Shown: positions 59,791 through 64,000 of the stretch, piece by piece
Position numbering within the stretch: the first letter of the stretch is position 1
Layout: each line of letters starts with the position of its first letter
NCBI RefSeq assembly: GCF_004362245.1
Contig: NZ_SNWM01000005.1
Coordinates: 1-64,000, forward strand
DNA: 64,000 nucleotides
Direction of reading: 5' to 3'
Origin: Pedobacter duraquae
GTDB lineage: Bacteria; Bacteroidota; Bacteroidia; Sphingobacteriales; Sphingobacteriaceae
Notes under the pieces: generated by a model
Seen by the model: only the letters and a program-made list of their open reading frames with translations
Told to the model about the DNA's origin: nothing
Databases searched by the model: none
Position numbers and translations under genes: made by a program

Positions 59791-60401
59791 AATTTGAAGA
59801 CCTGCAAAAAAGTTGGCAAGAGCAGCCTGTAACGGCTTTTACCGATGCTCCCGCACTGGAACAACAAAAAACGACCTGGCAACAGCACCAGCGTAAGCTG
59901 TTGATCTCAAATGCCTGTATGAGTATGGGTTTTTTAGCGGCGATGCTGGGGATTGGCTGGGTGTATGTCACTTACCATAGTGAATTCGGTTGGCCTTTTA
60001 AGGTAAGCATAGCCAGTACCTACCTGTTAATGATCATATTTTTAATAATCAACTGGCGCAGTTACGCCTTTAGAAAGGAAGACAGGGAGCTGTCGAGTGA
60101 TGCTTACATCCAGTATCAGATTACAAAACTGAATTGGCAGAAGAAAATATTACTCCAATATACCTGGGTATATACTGTTCTGCTCTGGTTGGCTATGGTG
60201 ATGTATATCTGGGAGATTACCGCCAGAGGCAGCGTTGCATTTCGATTTACTGCATTGGGCATTACAACAGCTTATATAGGCGGGATCACATTCTGGAATA
60301 TGTTAAAAAAACAGAAGAAAACGCTGCTTAAAATCAATGGTCTTATTGAGGGGCTGCAGCAAATCAGCAGCGGCTTTCAGGAAGAGCAGGGGGCGTTATA
60401 G
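59787..60401 (+). CDS. Four-helix membrane protein, probable anti-sigma factor
   Basis: This 204-residue protein has a short cytoplasmic start (KFEDLQKSWQEQPV) and four membrane helices (NACMSMGFLAAMLGIGWVYV, FKVSIASTYLLMIIFLII, WVYTVLLWLAMVMYIW, ALGITTAYIGGITFW), then a basic coiled tail. It has no FecR or zinc anti-sigma motif. The anti-sigma role is inferred only from the 4-nt overlap with the sigma gene. Its stop overlaps that of the converging DinB gene by 6 nt. Confidence 0.65.
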   Translation: MKFEDLQKSWQEQPVTAFTDAPALEQQKTTWQQHQRKLLISNACMSMGFLAAMLGIGWVYVTYHSEFGWPFKVSIASTYLLMIIFLIINWRSYAFRKEDRELSSDAYIQYQITKLNWQKKILLQYTWVYTVLLWLAMVMYIWEITARGSVAFRFTALGITTAYIGGITFWNMLKKQKKTLLKINGLIEGLQQISSGFQEEQGAL

Positions 60402-60911
60402 TCCCCCGTTCTTTAATACTGCAGCAGTAACCATCAGCTGGCCAACATGCCGCATCGTATGCTCGGCAGCATGTACCAACAAACCAATTACGGTTGAAGG
60501 GAGACCTGCACGGCCTACACCTCTGTATTCTGTTAATGTTTCGGGATCGGTATTTTTTAATTGTGCCATAGCAAGATCTACCTGAGCAGAGAATCTTTCC
60601 AATAAATTGCGGGTATTGAAGTCAACGATAAATACCACATCCTCATCTGCAAGTTGCTTAAACTGTGTTTCGCTGAGGCCAAAGCCATGGGCGTAAGTAA
60701 ACACCCGGTCAAGCACCCCGCTGAGGTGTTGCAGGTGAAAAGATACCGAAGCCAGTCCTGCGGGCCTGACCCATAATAGTTCATCCGAAAAATCCGTAAG
60801 ATACAGTTCAAGCTCTTCTCTGGCCTGTAGTAGTGCATGGCCAACGGGCTGTAATAAAGGAGTGATATCTGGAAGGGGGCCTCTTTGCCAAACTTCTAAG
60901 GTGTGCGACAT
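60396..60911 (-). CDS. DinB-family protein
   Basis: This 171-residue four-helix-bundle protein of the DinB/YfiT type has the expected metal-binding His pattern: FHLQHLSGVLDRV and VHAAEHTMRHVGQL. The two His of the latter motif and the first His in HLQH fit the three-His metal site. DinB-like proteins often act as thiol-dependent or metal-dependent transferases or hydrolases. The specific activity is unknown. Confidence 0.85.
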   Translation of the reverse strand: MSHTLEVWQRGPLPDITPLLQPVGHALLQAREELELYLTDFSDELLWVRPAGLASVSFHLQHLSGVLDRVFTYAHGFGLSETQFKQLADEDVVFIVDFNTRNLLERFSAQVDLAMAQLKNTDPETLTEYRGVGRAGLPSTVIGLLVHAAEHTMRHVGQLMVTAAVLKNGGL

Positions 60912-60995
60912 AAAAAACGTTAGGTTAAACCCTTTATGGGCATCACGCTAATTTACATATTTCCCTTCTTGTTTATCAGGAAAAGCAGCAGAATC

Positions 60996-61766
60996 TTAGA
61001 TCCAGTTTTCCTGCAGGCATTTTACCGTGAGGTCGACCACAGAGTCTGAATTTGTTTTTCTAAGCATGTTTTTCCGGTGCACATCAACGGTGAGCTTGCT
61101 GATAAATAGCAGTTCGGCAATTTCATTGCTTGTTTTTCCTTCCATCAGGAGCTTCATGATTTCCTTCTCCTTTTTGGTAAATACACTTTTTCCGCTAATG
61201 GGAATCGTTTCTCCGGTAAGCAAATCCTTATAGCTTGGCTCGCCCTGCAGACCGATGAAAGATAACGTGGAACCATTTGTCTTTTTGAGGTGAGAGATGT
61301 CTGTATGTACTCCTAACACACGAATTACGGCACCTGTATCATCACTCTGAATGGTGACCACCTGTTGAAGGATTCGGACGTAGTGACCACTTTTATGTTT
61401 GATACGGTAGTCGTAACTCACCTTATACTTCAAGACTTTTTCTGGAGGCAGCGTATTGAAAAACTCTGTTACCTTATGCTCAAATTTAAGGAAATAGGGA
61501 AGATCTTCAGGATGAATTAGTGTCAATAAGGTCTCTATGGTAAAAGATTCACCGTCGTCGAGTCCGAGGATCTTGCTGAGGTTATCGCTAACGAGTTCCA
61601 TAGATGCTGTTGCACAATTGAAAATGTAGTAATAGAAATCGCCGACATGAAAAATATTGATAAGCTGTTTGTGAATCTCAAGTTCGAAAGAGAATGTAAC
61701 ATCACTTGTGTTTCGGGCAATCTTGTGCCAGATTTTTTTCGCTTCATCAAATTTAAGTATTGGCAT
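60996..61766 (-). CDS. PAS-LuxR transcriptional regulator
   Basis: This 256-residue regulator joins a PAS-fold domain (about residues 35-165, with FHVGDFYYYIFNCATASME and HYVRILQQVVTIQSDDTG) to a C-terminal LuxR helix-turn-helix (FTKKEKEIMKLLMEGKTSNEIAELLFISKLTVDVHRKNMLRKT). No receiver domain is present, so the PAS domain may sense a ligand directly. An inverted repeat 65 nt upstream (61831-61846) is a plausible autoregulatory operator. Confidence 0.9.
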   Translation of the reverse strand: MPILKFDEAKKIWHKIARNTSDVTFSFELEIHKQLINIFHVGDFYYYIFNCATASMELVSDNLSKILGLDDGESFTIETLLTLIHPEDLPYFLKFEHKVTEFFNTLPPEKVLKYKVSYDYRIKHKSGHYVRILQQVVTIQSDDTGAVIRVLGVHTDISHLKKTNGSTLSFIGLQGEPSYKDLLTGETIPISGKSVFTKKEKEIMKLLMEGKTSNEIAELLFISKLTVDVHRKNMLRKTNSDSVVDLTVKCLQENWI

Positions 61767-61830
61767 AATTTAGAGTAAAAATACGTGCGCATCAACCTTA
61801 CAAAAATGTAGAAATTCTTCCCTTCCTGTA

Positions 61831-61846
61831 TACCTAAATCTAGGTA
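61831..61846. promoter_or_regulatory. Inverted repeat upstream of the PAS-LuxR gene
   Basis: TACCTA-AATC-TAGGTA is a perfect 6-bp inverted repeat with 4-nt spacer, 65 nt upstream of the LuxR ATG. Symmetric sites of this length suit dimeric helix-turn-helix regulators. Confidence 0.4.
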
Positions 61847-62065
61847 TTTTAATTCTTCCCGTACGTTATTTTTTTCTAAAAAAAATTCGTACATTGGATT
61901 ACGTTTTTGAAACAAAACAGGCTCATTAATTGGCTTTTAATCTCAGTTTCAAATCTATCCCTATCCACCCATATTGATCTTGAAATTTCCTTTGTTGTAG
62001 TAGTGCAATGCTGGGAAAATCAGACGTACCTGCTACCGACTTTCTCCGGGACTGCTTCGTACCTC

Positions 62066-62083
62066 CTTCGACAAAAGTCGAAG
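62066..62083. repeat. CTTCGAC hairpin within a short interspersed segment
   Basis: CTTCGAC-AAAA-GTCGAAG is a perfect 7-bp stem. It lies at the centre of a 116-nt segment bounded by direct TGTAGTAGTG repeats. Confidence 0.45.
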
Positions 62084-62190
62084 AAAACACGAACGAGTCA
62101 GGGCAGTTTTATACAAAGGCATGTAGTAGTGTCTATGCTAAATTGTAGGGTCAATGTAGTACTATTAAGATTGAAATATCAGGGTGTTAA

Positions 62191-62226
62191 ACTAAAAGAG
62201 GACCTGAATTCAGGTCCTCTTTTAGT
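62191..62226. terminator. 36-bp perfect palindrome, terminator-like
   Basis: ACTAAAAGAGGACCTGAA is followed directly by its exact reverse complement, with no loop. AAAA and TTTT flank the G+C-rich core, as in a bidirectional terminator, yet no annotated gene ends here. Confidence 0.5.
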
Positions 62227-62390
62227 ACTAATAATCTTTTGAATTCGGTCTAAATGTCAAAAAGAAAATAAGGGTATTATTTCCTCAATTAATTAGTCAC
62301 GTATTTATGCACTGTTTTGATTTTTTAAGCATGTTCCACTGCTATGAAACAGTCGAGTATAAATTCCAGCTCTCAACGAATAGATGAAAT

Positions 62391-63170
62391 CTATAGTTCC
62401 CTGATCCAAATATTTCTAAAGCTGATAGGTTCACTCTTGTCACCATGTGCCTGCAGTTTAATTGGGCTCGCACCATGTTTTACCCGATACGCAGGCTTAC
62501 CAATATATTGTGTAGGCCCTAATAAGACTGTATTATTCTGTACCGTTACGCCATTAAATAATACGGTAACACGGGCTGGTGATGCTACCGAGCCATCAGC
62601 ATTAAAGATTGGTGCCGTCCAGGATACATCGTAGGTTTGCCACTCACCAGGGGCAAGCGCCGGATTAGCCAAAGGGATAAACTGTTTGTAAATACTTCCG
62701 GCCATGCCGTTAACATACGTCTTATTGTTATAAGAATCCAGGATCTGTAACTCATAACCGGCATCTCCAGGGCCGATTGCAGCTAAAAATAGTCCGCTGT
62801 TACCGCGTCCCTGTCCCGTTCCGCTGATGTTTTTAGGAATGCGGAACTCCAGGTGTAACTGATAGTTGCCAAAAGATTTTTTGGTCTGTATATTCCCAGT
62901 GCCTTTTTTAACGGTGAAAATGCCTTTTTCTATCGGCCAGGATGCTGCAGCGCCCAGTTGGTCGGTCATAGTCCATTCATCGAGGTTCTTCCCATCAAAT
63001 AAAATCAAGGCATCTGAAGGTGCCTTTGCAAAGTTAAGTTTGCCGGTGACTACCGACTTAGGAATAGGCTCCCATACCTCGGTGTCTTCAGGTTTTCCGT
63101 TGTTTTGAGCTGATGCCATATAGCAGCTTGTGGTAAGTAATGCCGTTAAAATAAAAGTAATTGGTTTCAT
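62391..63170 (-). CDS. Secreted DUF1080-family protein
   Basis: This exported protein of about 259 residues has the signal peptide KPITFILTALLTTSCYMASA. The DUF1080 domain (3-keto-glycoside hydrolase/concanavalin-like fold) shows LFDGKNLDEWTM at its start, then QLHLEFRIPKNISGTGQG, GNSGLFLAAIGPGDAGYELQILDSY and WQTYDVSWTAPIFN. Members bind or cleave glycosides. The start at 63170 gives MKPITF; ATG 63176 is an alternative. Confidence 0.9.
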   Translation of the reverse strand: MKPITFILTALLTTSCYMASAQNNGKPEDTEVWEPIPKSVVTGKLNFAKAPSDALILFDGKNLDEWTMTDQLGAAASWPIEKGIFTVKKGTGNIQTKKSFGNYQLHLEFRIPKNISGTGQGRGNSGLFLAAIGPGDAGYELQILDSYNNKTYVNGMAGSIYKQFIPLANPALAPGEWQTYDVSWTAPIFNADGSVASPARVTVLFNGVTVQNNTVLLGPTQYIGKPAYRVKHGASPIKLQAHGDKSEPISFRNIWIREL

Positions 63171-63363
63171 TATCATAGCTTGATTTGGTTGTCACATGTT
63201 CGTGTTATTAAACGCAGGTTAAGCGTTCTCATTACTCAAGTATAGGTTAAAATCTAAACATTTCAGGAACGCTCTCGTTTATCTGGAATGATTCTATTTT
63301 CAAGCAATAATGTTACTGGGAATAAGAAGAAGTATTTTTAGCTTTAAGTATTAATAGGGAAAA

Positions 63364-63684
63364 ATGAAAAGAAACATATTATTTGGGCTTGCTATTTTAT
63401 TTGCAGGCTGCGCAGCGAGCAATATTGCATTAACAAGTACTGAGAACACAAGCTATAAATACGGAAAAAGTAAGTTTGCGGGTTATTCAAAAGCGATGTT
63501 TGATCAAGGGCGTACGATCAACGCAAAAAATTGCGACCGTTGTCATAAGTTAAAAGATCCTGCAAACTTTACCGAAGAGCAAGCTAACAGGATCATTCCC
63601 AACATGGCTAAAAAAGCTAAACTATCAGATGCTGATAAAGATATCCTGCTGAAATTTTATATCGCGTCGGGCAAACACGCCTAG
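63364..63684 (+). CDS. Small lipoprotein cytochrome c
   Basis: This 106-residue protein has a lipoprotein signal (LFGLAILFAGC, Cys16 lipidated) and a single heme-binding site C57-DR-C60-H61. A Met in PNMAKKAKLSDADKD is a possible distal ligand. It is thus anchored to a membrane and could pass electrons at the periplasmic face. No partner oxidoreductase or cytochrome maturation gene is nearby. It is followed by the terminator at 63704-63739. Confidence 0.85.
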   Translation: MKRNILFGLAILFAGCAASNIALTSTENTSYKYGKSKFAGYSKAMFDQGRTINAKNCDRCHKLKDPANFTEEQANRIIPNMAKKAKLSDADKDILLKFYIASGKHA

Positions 63685-63703
63685 CGGTAATAAGCATATA
63701 TGG

Positions 63704-63739
63704 AAGGTCCCTGCAATCTTAAATGATTGCAGGGACCTT
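63704..63739 (+). terminator. Terminator after the cytochrome gene
   Basis: AAGGTCCCTGCAATC pairs perfectly with GATTGCAGGGACCTT over 15 bp with a 6-nt loop, followed by six T. Confidence 0.9.
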
Positions 63740-63790
63740 TTTTATGGGTATTGATTTTTTAGGTCATAGCCTGAACCATTAACAACAGAA

Positions 63791-63820
63791 AAAACCGTGT
63801 AGCTTGCGCTGCACGGTTTT
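63791..63820 (-). terminator. Terminator of the leftward barrel gene
   Basis: AAAACCGTGTAGC pairs with GCTGCACGGTTTT (13 bp, one G-U) around TTGC. On the minus strand it follows the stop of the gene at 63848 and ends in a T-run. Confidence 0.8.
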
Positions 63821-63847
63821 CTTTTTCCAGGTAGATGGAAATAAATA

Positions 63848-64000
63848 TTAGAATTTGTAACCTAAGCCTACAGAGAATACCTGATTTCTGTATTCCGGAG
63901 TATAGCTAGATCCATTTTCATTGTTTTTCTGGAAGTCTAACGCATAGCGGCCATGGATATCAACATTGCTGTTTACATCATATCTGAAACCAATTACACC
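63848..64000 (-). CDS. Outer-membrane beta-barrel protein, C-terminal part (cut by window edge)
   Basis: The last 50 codons of a leftward gene are visible. They read GVIGFRYDVNSNVDIHGRYA, then a short loop and QVFSVGLGYKF before TAA. Alternating strands ending in a terminal Phe are those of outer-membrane barrels such as porins or OprF/Ail-type proteins. The rest lies beyond 64000, so no further identity is offered. Confidence 0.6.
   Translation of the reverse strand, partial: GVIGFRYDVNSNVDIHGRYALDFQKNNENGSSYTPEYRNQVFSVGLGYKF

Larger units (their letters stand above)
61767..62390. other. 624-nt gene-free region with repeats and a palindrome
   Basis: No credible gene lies here; the 111-codon frame at 61907-62242 has no recognisable protein. 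It holds an inverted repeat at 61831-61846, an imperfect palindrome around GTACG/CGTAC (61861-61892), a pair of 10-bp direct repeats (61996-62005 and 62122-62131), a hairpin at 62066-62083 and a 36-bp palindrome at 62191-62226. Confidence 0.6.

Noticed and set aside
61907..62242. 111-codon rightward frame near the palindrome
   Set aside because: The peptide has no domain features, crosses a direct repeat and hairpin, and runs through the palindrome. It looks like chance.

Overview
The window looks like a chromosomal segment of a Bacteroidota species, most likely Sphingobacteriaceae (Pedobacter or a close relative). This rests on promoter boxes of the TAnnTTTG type instead of -35/-10 boxes, several TTG starts, few Shine-Dalgarno sequences, and families typical of the phylum: ArgF'-type transcarbamylase, IPExxxVDY protein, DUF4421 and DUF3943 proteins, DUF3857 proteins, FecI/FecR/TonB-receptor sets, LytS/LytTR pairs and S9 peptidases. 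The genus is an inference; no 16S gene is present.

Layout. 1-7.4 kb: the start of a GDP-fucose synthase gene, trmB, an alkyltransferase-like gene, a CMD-family gene, polA, and a leftward group of UPF0173 hydrolase, ebfC and an old-yellow-enzyme gene. 7.5-15.6 kb: a long leader followed by a nearly complete arginine operon (GNAT acyltransferase, argG, argC, argD, argF', argB, proC, argE). After a leftward S9 peptidase gene, argH and an aminotransferase gene follow (18.7-21.3 kb). 21.3-33 kb: housekeeping genes: prfC, a DUF6600 protein with a Gln/Arg-rich tail, an RsmI-like methyltransferase, yicC-gmk-nadD, acpP-fabF-rnc, an IPExxxVDY gene, pyk and tRNA-Ser(GGA).

33-64 kb is more accessory: small orphan genes, a DyP peroxidase, a LytS/LytTR two-component system next to a TonB-dependent receptor, and a second paralogous receptor with its own ECF sigma factor and FecR anti-sigma factor. 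The two receptors lie tail to tail. Then come several secreted or outer-membrane proteins, a coupled DUF4421-DUF3943 pair, esterases, a deacetylase-like protein, a DUF3857/transglutaminase pair, an ECF sigma factor with a four-helix membrane partner, a DinB protein, a PAS-LuxR regulator, a DUF1080 protein, a small lipoprotein cytochrome c, and the end of a beta-barrel gene.

The clearest biochemical point is the arginine pathway. The residue that decides acetyl- or succinyl-ornithine specificity in ArgF' is Val90 here, which points to succinylated intermediates, with the GNAT gene as the likely acyl-glutamate synthase. The window also holds several striking non-coding symmetries: a 15-bp perfect inverted repeat carrying the tRNA-Ser promoter, a 36-bp perfect palindrome near 62.2 kb, and operator-like inverted repeats upstream of a receptor gene and of the LuxR gene. 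I saw no CRISPR array, transposase gene, prophage or defence system.
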